60,000 nt of DNA, from the NCBI GenBank assembly GCA_029204225.1, contig CM055092.1, positions 86,976,537-87,036,536 on the forward strand. Reading direction: 5' to 3'. The notes beneath the pieces were generated by a model, which was not told the DNA's origin, did not search any database, and saw nothing but the letters and a program-made list of their open reading frames with translations. The DNA comes from Diphasiastrum complanatum (Eukaryota; Streptophyta; Lycopodiopsida; Lycopodiales; Lycopodiaceae). Below are positions 1 to 12,791 of this stretch, piece after piece (position 1 is the first letter of the stretch; each line of letters starts with the position of its first letter). Both the position numbers and the translations under genes were made by a program.

Positions 1-1724
<1,724 letters not shown>

Positions 1725-1983
1725 GGAGCCGGGCAGAGGCCATTCTGCCTCTGCCCGGTAAGGATTTCCAAAAAAATTTGGGCAAGGCCCGGAGGGGCCG
1801 AGCCTAGATTTGTTTGGAAAGCCGAACCGGGTAGAATGGCCTGTGCTCGGGTGCCTTCCATTGCGTAATGGATACCTGGGAACTTTTCACATGCCCATTA
1901 TGAAGCATAATGGTTGACTTTGACTGACCATTGAAAATGCACCATGTGGCAGCTGTACTGACGCCATACAGATGGGCACAGAC
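1725..1983. repeat. GC-rich hairpin plus dispersed repeat fragment
   Basis: An 11 bp perfect inverted repeat (CCGGGCAGAGG, 1729-1739, with its complement at 1748-1758) encloses the 8 nt loop CCATTCTG. A related block in opposite orientation lies at about 1818-1855, also centred on GGCCATTCT. From 1858 the sequence resembles 29520-29640: both start CCATTGCGTAATGGATAC and later share AAGCATAAT and a CACGTGGCAG-like block. It looks like the end of a dispersed repeat or MITE of unknown type into which copia-1 inserted. Confidence 0.55.
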
Positions 1984-1988
1984 TGGCA

Positions 1989-2251
1989 TGTCAAGAATTA
2001 GATATGCAACATCAAGCATTCACCATAAGCAATCACCACAAAAAGGCGGAAGAAGAACACGCACTGTCACTCTATCACATTGAATCATACAGAATGTAAA
2101 ATGTACAAATAGACCCTGAACCCCTGATAGAGAGAGAAAACCTACGAGTAGACTAATAGACTAGCCTACGGCTAATGACAACTGGTCACAGCTGTCAACA
2201 TTAATGTACCTCGTAAACAGTAACAATGAAGTTTATCATTGATTTCTAACA
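1989..2251 (-). repeat. copia-1 3' LTR
   Basis: 263 bp, matching 21875-22141 apart from about a dozen substitutions and one 4 bp gap. It has TG...CA termini on the minus strand. The adjoining 2252-2262 reads as GAGAGAGAG-type purines on the minus strand and would serve as the polypurine tract. Confidence 0.95.
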
Positions 2252-2815
2252 CTCTCTCTCAATGATAAAATTACATTCTTCTATTCCTAATAGAGTACGA
2301 AACCTCTCAAATTTACATCTACCTAATGACTTAGTAAAAATATCTGCCATTTGATCTTCAGATTTATAACAAACAAGATCAATGGCTCCATCAAGAATTT
2401 TCTCTCGAACAAAATGGTAGTGTATTTCGATGTGCTTGGTTCGAGCATGTAGAACTGGATTTTTGGCAAGGTGAATGCAACTTTGATTATTGCAAGATAT
2501 AGTAGTTGCATCCACCTGTGGTTGACCTAAATCCACAAGCAATCTTCGTAACCATACCACTTCTTGTGTAGCATTGCTGAGTGCTCAATATTCAGCTTCC
2601 ATCGATGATAAGACTATTGTAGGTTGCTTTCTGCTGCTCCATGAAATTGCAGCTGTACCATAACTGAATGTATGACCACTGGTAGATCTTCTGTCATCAA
2701 TATTACCTGCCTAATCGGCATCTATATAACCTACCAACATTGGCGCTTTAGGCTGATCATACTTCAAACCAAAATTTAATGTCCCTCGAATGTATTTGAG
2801 AATACATTTAGTCTG
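2252..2815 (-). pseudogene. copia-1 RNase H C-terminal remnant
   Basis: The minus-strand frame gives copia RNase H motifs in order: a YIRGTLNFGL-like block, the DADxAGN block with a stop where Trp is expected, RRSTSG, SSMEAEY, and then the C-terminal KHIEIHYHFVREK and DIFTKSL motifs close to the LTR. At least two in-frame stops are present. It directly abuts the 3' LTR as expected for the end of a copia polyprotein. Homology fades to the right of about 2815. Confidence 0.88.
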
Positions 2816-3174
2816 AATGTTTTTTAGTTGTTGTACTTGCTTTGTTGCAGTAGAGCCCAATGGACCCCAAAAACTGAAACTTAGGTAGGTAAGTGATTAG
2901 AAAAGCATTTTGGGAAGCACGTTATGGTCTCTTGAGACTGACAGTCTTGATAGGCTTACAAAAACAACTATTTCTTCAGCTGCTCAGATATTGCAACTTT
3001 GAGCACAACATCTACCATCTATGCTACTTGAATCAGCTATCCTGAGGCCTCATTAGATATTTTAAATTGTTACTTGTGATCCTATGCTGGCATGACTTAG
3101 ATTGCAGTGTCTCAACAAATCACAAAGACAACTCTTTTGCACCTGCTTAGATGTGACTCTATGTTTGCACCTGC
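2816..3174. other. Unassigned sequence at a rearrangement junction
   Basis: It lies between the copia-1 RNase H remnant and the inverted gypsy LTR fragment. The missing copia-1 reverse transcriptase should be here, but no RT motif is visible. It may be filler from the rearrangement or strongly decayed sequence. Confidence 0.4.
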
Positions 3175-3736
3175 TGGACCCTTGGATCAAGTTGGGTCCA
3201 AGATGAATGGTTAGGATCATTGTGAATATTAGCCAATAAGATTGAGGGGCAAGGGCCTTCCCCATTTTATAAAAAGGCACCATTTGTACACTATTTCCAT
3301 GCTTAATGAGAAGGAGGAAACTCTACCATTTTTGGAAGAGAAGCATCCTCATTTGCTATTCACTACTTGCTATTGCTCTTGTTTGTGTTTTCTCTTGCTT
3401 TCTATTTCCATGTTTATTGTTTGCCAATAATGAATGTTTTTCCATTAGCAAGCATAAGGAGCATTTGAGCTAACCTCCACCCTCACTCTCTTTCTCTCTC
3501 TTTCTCTTCTCCTCTCAATCTCTTCTTCTCCATTCCTTCCCTTCAACCAAACTATGATGAATGTTAGTGTAGAGGAGTAGAGTTAAAGAGGAGTAGTATA
3601 GTGGTGAGTAGAGTTAAGGGAGAAAGTAGGAAATTAACTAAAAGTAGCATCTATGCATAGTTAGGCACCTATCCAGTGATCTAACCTTTGTTGACAAGCG
3701 GAAGGGCTATACTATGAGAGATCATCGACCCCACAA
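3175..3736 (+). repeat. Inverted fragment of gypsy-1 LTR
   Basis: This is the reverse complement of the first roughly 560 bp of the plus-strand version of the LTRs at 4608-5423 and 17730-18548. It ends with CCCCACA, the true LTR terminus, and is followed by AGGGT. The outer roughly 250 bp of the LTR are missing at the 3175 side. At sites where the two full LTRs differ it mostly follows the right-hand one (about 10 versus 4 by eye). Confidence 0.92.
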
Positions 3737-3990
3737 GGGTCAATAATGAGATTCCTAGGAGAGTGCCTAAGTGGTACTTGTCATTAACAAGTGATGCTAA
3801 TAAGGGAGATACTCCCGAATCAAGTGAGTAGGGAGAGCTTAGAAGATCAAGTAGAAATCAAAAACCTCCTGCAAGATTAGAGATGAATCTAGCCCTAATG
3901 GGTTCTATGCTCAAGGCTCAAGAACCAAAAAACTTTTGATAAAGCAAAGGAGCACAAGGAGTGGCGTGAAGCTATGGAAACAGAAAGCTA
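3737..3990 (+). pseudogene. copia-1 integrase-RT hinge and RT start, inverted
   Basis: The plus-strand frame encodes an RRSSRNQKPPAR-like hinge followed after about 20 codons by EPKNF and KEHKEWREAM, the usual start of the copia reverse-transcriptase domain (RVT_2). There is a stop in the hinge and a 1 nt insertion near 3937. It starts with AGGGT directly after the LTR terminus, the complement of ACCCT beside the right gypsy LTR at 18549-18553. The copia-1 frame left open at 18549 continues in phase across this duplication. I infer it is the other side of the gypsy insertion site, now inverted. Confidence 0.85.
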
Positions 3991-4600
3991 TGCCTCTGGT
4001 GGATGAGGTATCCTGTAACGTCTTCCATAAAGTTGAGACGGTCCAATTTCTTCGAGTCCTTTGGCATGTGGAAGGACTTGTGGATTCCTGTCAGCCATTC
4101 TCGATCCACCCATGCTTGGAATCGTTTCGTCCAGGGATCTCCAAGGAATGCAGCTCGATAATATATACGAGCGACTGGCAGCTGGTCTTCGACTTTGTCG
4201 GAAGCGAGCGCCTTATTTGGATAAAAGAATATGGAGGGACGGAAATCATCCCATTTTGTTTCATTGTCCATTAAATATTCCAAGTCTCGGGCGTAAGTGG
4301 CTGCCGCATGGACTGTGGGGTTGGGACAATTGATGTAGTGACTAACGAATGCGGAGAGAGCCCTTTTGGCGTCTACATTCATTGTCCATCCATATTCAGA
4401 TTTGATGATTGGCCAGTTGAAATTGTTGAGTGTGATCTGGTCCAGAAGATTGTCGCATTCCGCCCATTTGGATCTTCTTGGACATGGTAGGAAATGTGCG
4501 TTCACCTATAACTGTTGCGGACTCGTCACGTAAGCCCTGATAGCCATAGGGTCTCTCTCAAATAACTGCTGTCGCCACGCCGGTTGTGGTTGGAGGGCGG
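3990..4600 (-). pseudogene. Second copy of gypsy ORF3 C-terminal region
   Basis: The minus-strand frame closely resembles the product of 5470-6048, sharing for example FLPCPRRSKWAEC, TLNNFNWPIIKSEYGW, FLGDPWTK, FHMPKDSKKLDRLNF and VTGYLIHQR. Similarity ends abruptly near 4600, eight bases before an LTR. In the reconstruction given under findings this belongs to the older gypsy copy, which the second copy interrupted. Confidence 0.88.
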
Positions 4601-4607
4601 ATAAGAC

Positions 4608-5423
4608 TGTGGGGTCGAAGATCTCTCGTAGTATAGCCCTTCCGTCTGTTAACAAAGGTTAGATCACTGGATAGGTGCCTAACTCTGCATAGATGCTACT
4701 TTTAGTTAATTTCTTACTTTCTCCCTTAACTCTACTCACCACTATACTACTCCTCATTAATTCTACTCCTCTACACTAGCATTCATCATAGTTTGGTTGA
4801 AGGGAAGGAATGGAGAAGAAGAGATTGAGAAGAGAAGAGAAAGAGAGAGAAAGAGAGTGAGGGTGGAGGTTAGCTCAAATGCTCCTTATGCCTGCTAATG
4901 GAAAAACATGCACTATTGGCAAACAATAAACATGGAAATAGAAAGCAAGAGAAAACACAACCAAGACCAATAGCAAGTAGTGAATAGCAAATGAGGATGC
5001 TTCTCTTCCAAAAATGGTAGAGTTTCCTCCTCCTCATTAAGCATGGAAATAGTGTACAAATGGTGCATTTTTATAAAATGGGGAAGGCCCTTGCCCCTCA
5101 ATCTTATTGGCTAATATTCACAATGATCCTAACCATTCATCTTGGACCAACTTGATCCAAAGGTCCACAAAAAGTACATTAGAAATCACAAGATTCATGT
5201 GAGTCCCAATTTGGACAAAATTAAAAAGTGATCTCTAAGTTTAAAAATGACATTGGGCCTCTAGTTTTATTTTAATTACAAGGCCCAAGTCAAGTTTATT
5301 TTATATACAACTTCAATTGCGTGCTCATTGGGCCATGGGCTTATACACGCAGGATGCCATGCCCCCGCAACACATTTTATTGGAGGAATTTATTTATTTA
5401 CACTGTTGGGAATACCCCCAACA
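4608..5423 (-). repeat. gypsy-1 left (3') LTR
   Basis: 816 bp, with roughly 25-30 differences from the right LTR by eye (about 3-4 percent). It contains a polypurine run near 4800-4860. It is flanked on both sides by copies of the ORF3 C-terminal region, which is not normal for an LTR. No clear polypurine tract was recognised at its inner edge. Confidence 0.95.
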
Positions 5424-5469
5424 GGACCCACGGCCTGAAGTAGTGCCGGTCCCTCGGCACTCTGCCGGT

Positions 5470-8400
5470 TTAGTAGAGCGTTCTCTTGGACCGCCTTTGG
5501 TGGATGAGATATCCCGTAACGTCTTCCATGAAGTTGAGACGGTCCAGTTTCTTCGAGTCCTTTGGCATGTGGAAGGACTTTTGAACTCCTGTCAGCCATT
5601 CCTGGTCCACCCATGCTTGGAATTGTTTCGTCCAGGGATCTCCAAGGAATGTAGCTCGGTAATATACGCGAGCGACTAGCAGCTGGTCTTCGACTTTGTC
5701 GGAAGCGAGCGCCTTATCTGGATTAAAAAATATGGAGGGAAGAAAATCATCCCATTTTGTTTCAATGCCCATTAAATATTCCAAGTCTCGGACGTAATTG
5801 GCTGCTGCACGGACTGTGGGATTGAGGCAATTGATGTAGTGACTAGCGAATGCGGAGAGAGCCCTTTTGACGTCTACATCCGTTGTCCACCCATATTCGG
5901 ATTTGATGATTGGCCAGTTGAAATTGTTGAGTGTGATCTGGTCCAGAGGAGTGCCGCATTCCGCCCATTTGGATCTTCTTGGACATGGCAGGAAATGCCC
6001 GTTCACCCGTAACTGTTGCGGACTCATCACGTAAGCCCTGATGGCCACATGATCTCTCTCAAATAACTGCTGTTGCCACGTCGGTTGTGGTTGGAGGGCG
6101 TGTAAGGCTTGCAGTTCTTTTCCCTTGATGGTCTAAGCTGTATATGCTAGCCGCCTCTTGATGACTCATGGGGATATTTGGATAAAAATTCATTGATGTT
6201 CTCCTCCACGGATTTCGGTCTTCGGAAGGCCCGACTGGTGGTTGCGCCTTGGCTCTGGTCTCGCGTCTCAGTAGCCGCATCTATCTGCCCTTGGTCTTGG
6301 CCTTCGTACCCTTGATCTGGTTGAAATCCCCCTGCTGCCTGCTGGCTCTGATCTTGGCTGGTACTAGCCTGTGCAGCATCAAAATTAGGTGGCAGTGAAA
6401 TTACCATGGGGGTGGGCTGGGCCTTCGTTTCCATGTATTTCTGGCATGCCTTGAGGGCTTGCTTGGCCTGGGCGAGCTCTTGCGTTGCGCTTGCCCGATA
6501 CTTATTGAACTCCGCCTGGTAGCTGTTGAGGGTTTGGCTATAAATCTGCACCTGACGTCGTAGAAGATTCATCTCTGATTGCAAAAGCGGCCTTGTGTTT
6601 GATGCAGATTGAGCTAACCAGACGAGCTTCTCGTTTTGTAAGGCTTTAACCTCAGTCCTTAGGCACGTGTTCTCTGCTTCCAAAATTGTAAGTTGCACCT
6701 GGATGGGGGCAAGCCGTTGGGATGCTTTAGCTTGAAGCTCCCGTACCTTTGTGGAGGCCACAGTCAGCGCTTTGAAGAGGCTTTGAATATATTTGTTTAG
6801 GCCCTCCTCCTTCTGCTGCAGCTTGGCAATCTCCTGGTGCCTTGCTTGTTCATGTTGCTGAGCCAGAATCAACTCTTGCTACAGCTTGGTGAGGTCTGCT
6901 CGTAGCTGTGTATTACTTGTTGCCAACTGTAGTACCCTGCTTTCCAAAATAGCTTTGGGTGCTACCGCATTTAGGATGTATTCTCCTAGGGTTTGGTACG
7001 TCGTCGTTAGATCCGTGGGAGCAGCTGGTACACTGGCACTGGCAGGGGCTTGTGTTGTATCGGCCCGACGACTTGTGGAATTCCTTCGTCATTGTCTTCG
7101 ATCAGGTTTTCATTTGTCTTGATGCCATATGGGGCGATAGGGTCAGTCCGATCTGGTGATGCTACAAAAACTGTTTGTACAAATGCGTCATCAGGCAGCG
7201 GTTGGCTGCCCTCGGCAACCTTTGGCGAAGCGGGTGGGGTGTGAGAAACAACTGTGGAAACAGGGACGAGGATGGTTTGTCCGAACGAGAGGATGGGAGG
7301 AATAGTGGGGAACTGAAGGGTGGTGTGGAGTATGGAAGAAGGTGAGGATGGAGCAGAAAGTGTCTGGCCTGGGGGTGAAAAACCGCTAACTTGCATCCAT
7401 GCCAGAGTGTTGGGGGACAGTTGCGAATCAGAAGGGTTCAATGTGAGAGGAGCAACGGTGGTGGCAGGAGCAATGGAGGATGCGATGGTGATGGATGGAG
7501 CAGCGGGCACTAGAAGAGAAATAAGAGTGATATCAACTAAAGAAATGGGAATGGAGGCAGCAGTTAGTGCGGCAGTGGAGACACGTCGTCGGGTAACAGG
7601 TGGAGATGTGGATGTAGAGGCAGCTCCACACATTCGTTTGCTGGCCGTTGTGTTCATGATTGTAGGTTGGGATGAGATAGATGATTGAGATGGTGGGTAA
7701 AGGTTAGTATGTGGCACAAGGGTAGACAGGAGGGATGACAATTGGAAACCGTGCACTTTCGCCTCGAGAAGTGTGCAGACAAAGTTACACAATAGGAAGC
7801 CTGTAGCGATTCGCTCACGGTTGTTGGGTTTGATGGAGTTTGTTAGTTCTCGAATAAGGAAGCTATGCCAGTCGTATGGCACAACAGAGGGGTTAGGGAA
7901 TTCCAGAAAGGATTCCACTATCTGACTCAGCAGCGTAGACTGGATTCTGTCCTTGAAAAATGTTGAAATAACCAGAAAGTTATTCAACAGATGCGCAACT
8001 GCCTGGATGATGGGTTCCGTGAGAGCTTCTATCAGGTAACCATTGCTAGTCTGGATGGAGATTTCTGGTGTGGTTTGGGTGACGAATGGTTTGATCAGAG
8101 CTTTGGCGTGGCGATGGGAGATGGGTTGACGATCACCAGACATAATGCCAATGGTGATCATCGAGTCGGCGTTAATCCTGACCTTGTACGTGGTACCTTG
8201 GTACAAGAAGTGGAAACGAGCCTTGTCCTCGTCCTAGGTGGCATAAGCGTGAAGGGCGAGGCCCATGTTAATCTCAGAATGCTTCTTGGTTTCCAAGGGG
8301 AGGCTCGAACCTGGGACCAAAGAAACTCTGGATGCCAAGATAACCAGTTGAGCCAACCCCGTTGGGTTAATAACAGAATGGAAGAGCGCTGAGTAAAAAC

Positions 8401-8545
8401 CCATTGCTTCAAGGAGGGGCCCAACTGTCTGCAGCCATGGTTGGATCAAAGTGTCAGAGGGTAGAGGCCAAATCTGCATGGCCTCGGGGATGTCACGCTG
8501 GATCACCTGTTTGGCACCAGAGTCTTTAGAGGATGAGGAGGCCAT
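5470..8545 (-). pseudogene. gypsy-1 ORF3: extra ORF after integrase, function unknown
   Basis: On the minus strand the frame starts at 8545 (MASSSSKDSG) and extends about 1,000 codons to near 5470. Parts in order: an N-terminal region of about 220 residues without recognised motifs; a Ser/Thr/Pro-rich stretch (about 7700-7100); a long heptad-rich coiled coil (about 6960-6450); a Gln-rich linker; and a C-terminal region (6048-5470) repeated at 3990-4600. Visible damage: a TAG near 8234, a frameshift near 7050, a TAG near 6880 and another frameshift between 6150 and 6050. Position and orientation match env-like ORF3s of Athila-type elements, but I see no convincing signal peptide or transmembrane segment, so an envelope role is not supported. 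It could also be a captured host gene. Confidence 0.75.
8267..8379 (-). mobile_element. tRNA-derived SINE fragment inside ORF3
   Basis: The 85 bp body (8281-8365) has, on the minus strand, an A-box-like TGGCTCAACTGG (8344-8355) and a B-box-like GGTTCGAGCC (8302-8311), the internal RNA polymerase III promoter of tRNA-derived SINEs. It is flanked by an imperfect 14 bp direct repeat (8267-8280 and 8366-8379, 12 of 14 identical). The body recurs at 44352-44438 in unrelated surroundings. The net gain is 99 bp, so ORF3 stays in frame across it. Confidence 0.82.
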
Positions 8546-9711
8546 GTTGGCAATGATGATTAGTGGTCGAAAAAGTCAGAAAAGTAGAAAAAACGGTGGA
8601 AAATGGAAAAAGATGTGGAAATTGTAGAGAACTGAGAATAATGAGTGTTGGATGACAATGATTGTAGTTCAGAGCGCAGATCGGTGTTTAATATGAGCAC
8701 TTGACAGCTGGTAGGAAGTTTGGTTGAAAACAGAAAACTTGGTATTTTCAGTAGAAATTCCGGCAGAGCTTCGCTAGCAAAGGTGACAAATGACTCGAAT
8801 TCAACCCTTATATAGCAGAATTTAGAGTGCGTATTAGGTGAGATTCACTTTCCCTTGTTCAGTTCCACCCAAATTTTGGCAGACACCTTCTTCACAAAAT
8901 TCTAAGACCTCAGGGAAGTCTGCGAGAGTTCAGAAGGTGATTTGACTGCTGTGCGAAGGTTCTGCGAGGGTTCAGGCTATCTGCGAGGGTTCAACTCTCG
9001 TAGGAAGTGATCTCTCACACAACTTGTTCCTGTGATTGGATTTTTAAGATCAGACCATGTAGGCAGGATAATTTCACTGCTCTGATAGGCACCTTGCGAG
9101 AGTTGGTGAGTTGATCTTGATTCTCTACGAGGGTTTTGAAAATTCTGCTTCTGGGAACTCTTGCATACACTAAAAAATGATGATTACTCCATCAGGAACT
9201 CTCGCAGAGATTTTCATGGATGCATCTAGGTCAGATCTGGTGATTGTCCAATTTTCAAGAGCTATCTCCCAGGGGATCTCAAAAATTCATGGAAAAAGTG
9301 CTCCTTCAGAGTGTTTTTTGACGAGATCTCAAGATTTTTTGATTTTTAACTTTTGTAAATTGGTAATCAGCTTCATTCAGGCTTGATCTGACTGTTGGTA
9401 GTGCTCTGGAAGTTCTGATGGATTCTTGGTAGTAGATCCCTTAGTCAATCTGATGATCTGCTTTCTTTTTAACCCTATCAGGATCTAGATCCTCCTTGGA
9501 TTTTGATGAATTTTTCCGATCTTGCCAGATCTGGCTGAATCTTGATGGATTCAGCTTGATTTGGCTTGATATCCTTAGATCTAGTGGTGATGGCTGAGCA
9601 GATTAGCTTTTTGTAACGTGCCATCCCCAACCTGGATTTGTCTTACTGTGGTGGCCGGTACTTGTGCAACCGGCTACCGTTGATGGGTGTGTCGAATGGC
9701 GTCCCATCAAG
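8546..9711 (-). other. gypsy-1 spacer between integrase and ORF3 with a reiterated short motif
   Basis: No coding frame. From 8900 to 9220 variants of CTGCGAGRGTTC, and its complement with the core CTCTCGCA, recur at least six times in both orientations. Near 9460-9600 T-rich sequence has repeated GATCTGG/GATCTTG blocks. The spacer lies where a splice acceptor or internal promoter for ORF3 would be expected, but none was identified. Confidence 0.5.
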
Positions 9712-12700
9712 CTACTCTAAGTTCACGACTCCATGATTAAGAATTTCCTTGATCCTATAAGGACCTTTTCCCGTGAATTTTAACTTCCCCTTGATCGCCT
9801 TGGTTTTATACATCAGGACCATATATCCTGAACGAAGATCCTTCTTTTGTAATCTGCGATCATGCCAAGCCTTGCGTCTTTCCTTTTCAGCTGCCAGTGC
9901 ATGCACAACTAGTAAGTGTGTTTCACAGAGTTTATGCATAGCTTCGTGGCATAGCTGTAGAGATTTGGACTCATTAAGACGTTGCGCGGTGGCAATCCTT
10001 AATGAAGGAACTGAAAACTCTACTGACATCACATCATCCTGACCATATACCAATCGTAAGGGTGTTTGATTAGTGCTCCCTTTATATGTTGTCCTGAATG
10101 CCCACAGTGTAGCATGCAACTTGTGTTCCCAATCTGATCTGCTAGCTTCAACTGTTTTCGTGAGCATGCTACACAGGATCTTATTGGATGATTATGCTTG
10201 CCCATTACCACGAGGATAATAAGGCGTACTGGTTCTGTGGATCACGAAGAATTCCTCCAACAGGACCTTGATGGTCTCATTGATGAAATGGCTTTCGCGA
10301 TCACTAACTAGTTCCACCGGGCATCCGAAGCGCACAATGATATTTTCATAAAGGAACTTGGCAGTGGTCCTAGCATCAGATACTCTTACTGCCTTGGCTT
10401 CGACCCATTTGGTGAGGTAATCTGTGGCTATGATTATGTATCGAGCCTAGGAACTCCTTGCTGCAGGGTAAATTGGACCAATATAATCCAATCTCCATTT
10501 TTCGAACGGTGCTTGGGCTAAGACTGGGTGTAGTAGATCATAGTTTAATCTTGTTGGTCTCCTTGCCCTTTGGCACACATCGCACTTTTTCAAGTATTCC
10601 TCCATGTCTTTATGAATCGTTGGCCACCAACATCTTGATTGCAAGATCTTGCGAACTGTAATGTCAGATGCAAAATGACCTCCACCCATGCCTTCATGTG
10701 AAAGCGAAATGATCTGGGTGGTCTCATGAGGAAGAATACACCGCCGAAGAATTCCGTCTGGACCTCTTCGGTACAACTGCCCGGCAATCAACTGATAAGA
10801 TCTAGCCTTCAAGATCAATTTTCGCTGTTCCGCCTTTGGTAGTGATTTGTCTGGTTGGCCCCGCATTAGATATTTAACAATGTCGGCAGCCCATTCTGGT
10901 ACGGTATCCACGTAAAATAAGGCAGCATCTACCAGCTCATTGTCGGGTTGGGTTGCAATCTCCTTTCCCTTGATTTGTGACACATGATCTGCCATGTAGC
11001 GTTGTTTTCCCTTGCGAACTACTATCCGAAAATCAAATTTCAACAACAAAAGGAGCCATCTGGTGATTCTCTCGGTGTTGCAAGTTTTATTAACGAGATA
11101 TAGCAAGGGTTGATGGTCCGTATATAAAGCAAAATGTGTGGCCATCAAATAGTGTCGAAACTTCTTAACCGCATAGATCATTGCTAGTGCTTCCCGCTCT
11201 GTGGTTGAGTAATTCATTTCGGTATCACTGAGCTATCGGCTTGCAAATCGGATTGGAAAATCCTTTTTGTGTTCAACTGGCTGGGTTAAGACTGCTCCAA
11301 ATGCATACTTCGATGCGTTCGTATGCACGTGGAACTCAATGGACCAATTGGGTGGTCGTAAGATTGGTGCTGAGACCAATGCATCCTTAATCTTCTGGAA
11401 AGCATTTAGCGCTTCCTCATTCCAATGTGGATCCGTTGTGAGCTTGTAAATTGGTCTGGCTAACTCCGCAAAATAAAAAATGAAGATCCTATAATAGTTA
11501 GCATGACCATGAAAATGTAGACCTCGCGGATCGTCCCTAGTGGTGGTAGATCCACAGTGATCCTGATCTTTGATAGATCTGTGACGATCCCGTGTCTTGA
11601 CACTATATGGCCGAGTATTAAGCCATGCGACACCCATAATTGACATTTTTCTGAATTCAGGGAGATCTGGTATTCACGACATTTTTGTAGCACCTTCTCC
11701 AAATTGGATAAGTGTTCTGAATCCGGTCCATGCACGCACAGATCGTCCAAGAAAATCTCCAGAAATTGTTGCAAATAATCTTTGAATGCCGTCTGCATGA
11801 CTCGCTGGAAAGTGCTTGGGGCATTGCAAAGTCCGAATGGCATCACTTTATAGGCATAAGTTTCCCATTCCATGGCAAATGCTGTCTTGTGCTGGTCTTG
11901 GGGGGCTATTTTCACTTGGTTGTAGCTGTTGAAGCCGTCCAAAAAACTGTAGGCTTCGTCACCAGCTACTCTGTCGATGACACTTTCCGTAAATGGTAAA
12001 GGAAAATGGTCCTTTTTGGTGACTGCATTAAGCGCCTTCAAATTCACACAGATACGCATTTTGCCATTCTTCTTGGGTACTATAACTATCGGCGATACCC
12101 ATTTCGGGTGCTCGATTTCGTAAATGAAATCTGCATACATAAGTTTCTACAACTCTTGCTTGATCGGTTCTGTATAATTCAAGTTGCAGCGGTAGTAACG
12201 GCTTACCTTGGGGACTGCTCCGTCCACCAAAGGTATGGTGTGTTGGACTACTGTTGGCGGAATGCCCTTTAGATCACTATAGCTCCAGGCAAAACAGTCT
12301 TTATATTTCACCAACAAGGATCGTAGTCTCTTGAACTGCGTGGGTGTTAACTGCTCTCCCACATACACTAACCTTTCTTCTTCTCTTGGTTCTGCAAGAT
12401 TCATTGGCTGTGTTTGCGCAGGTCCCTCGAAGACTTGTTCCGCTGGTGCCTGACTTTGATCAGGTTCTCGTTGGGCTTGCGACATCATAATTACCACGTC
12501 GTCCAATGTATAATTCTTGAAAGTATCAAGCATCTCGTGAACTGGAGCTTGTTGAGATTCCTCTTTTAGCATATTGATCTTGGCCCGACTGGTCATTTTT
12601 TAATTTTCTGTCATCTGTGTAGAAGATGACGTTGTATCTGAGTCCAACTTGATTGACTTCAAGGAATCCAACACCTTCTTCTTGCCCTTTTTTGTCATTT

Positions 12701-12791
12701 TGGTGGGTTCATCCTTGTTGTCTTTCTTCGGGACTGCAGTGTCATTCGCCTCATGGTTGCGAATATCAACGTCTACTGTAGCTATTGCCAA
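9712..12791 (-). pseudogene. gypsy-1 pol: linker, reverse transcriptase, RNase H, integrase
   Basis: Read on the minus strand from 12791. A Lys-rich linker and a TPTQFKRLRSLL block precede RT, with WVSPIVIVPKKNGKMRICVN, MPFGLCNAPSTFQR and the catalytic block as FLDD rather than the usual YxDD. A frameshift follows near 11640. RNase H shows TNASKYAFGAVL and STTEREALAMIYAV with a TAG at about 11230. Integrase has the zinc-binding HxxxxH...CxxC module (GHFASDI...CDVCQRARR), then a core with SDRESHF and a C-terminal part at 10167-9712 (HATLWAFRTTYKGSTNQTP). Stops at about 10447 and 10200 break it. The product cannot be functional. Gag is separated from it by the copia-2 insertion. Confidence 0.92.

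Noticed and set aside
7320-7688. 122-codon plus-strand frame
   Set aside because: Antisense to the Ser/Thr/Pro-rich part of gypsy ORF3; no motif of its own.
8281-8365. tRNA gene on the minus strand
   Set aside because: A- and B-boxes are present but the cloverleaf stems do not pair well and the same body recurs at 44352-44438 with flanking repeats, so a SINE fits better.
5470-8545. Retroviral envelope gene
   Set aside because: The position fits, but no convincing signal peptide, transmembrane anchor or Cys pattern is visible, so only ORF3 of unknown function is claimed.
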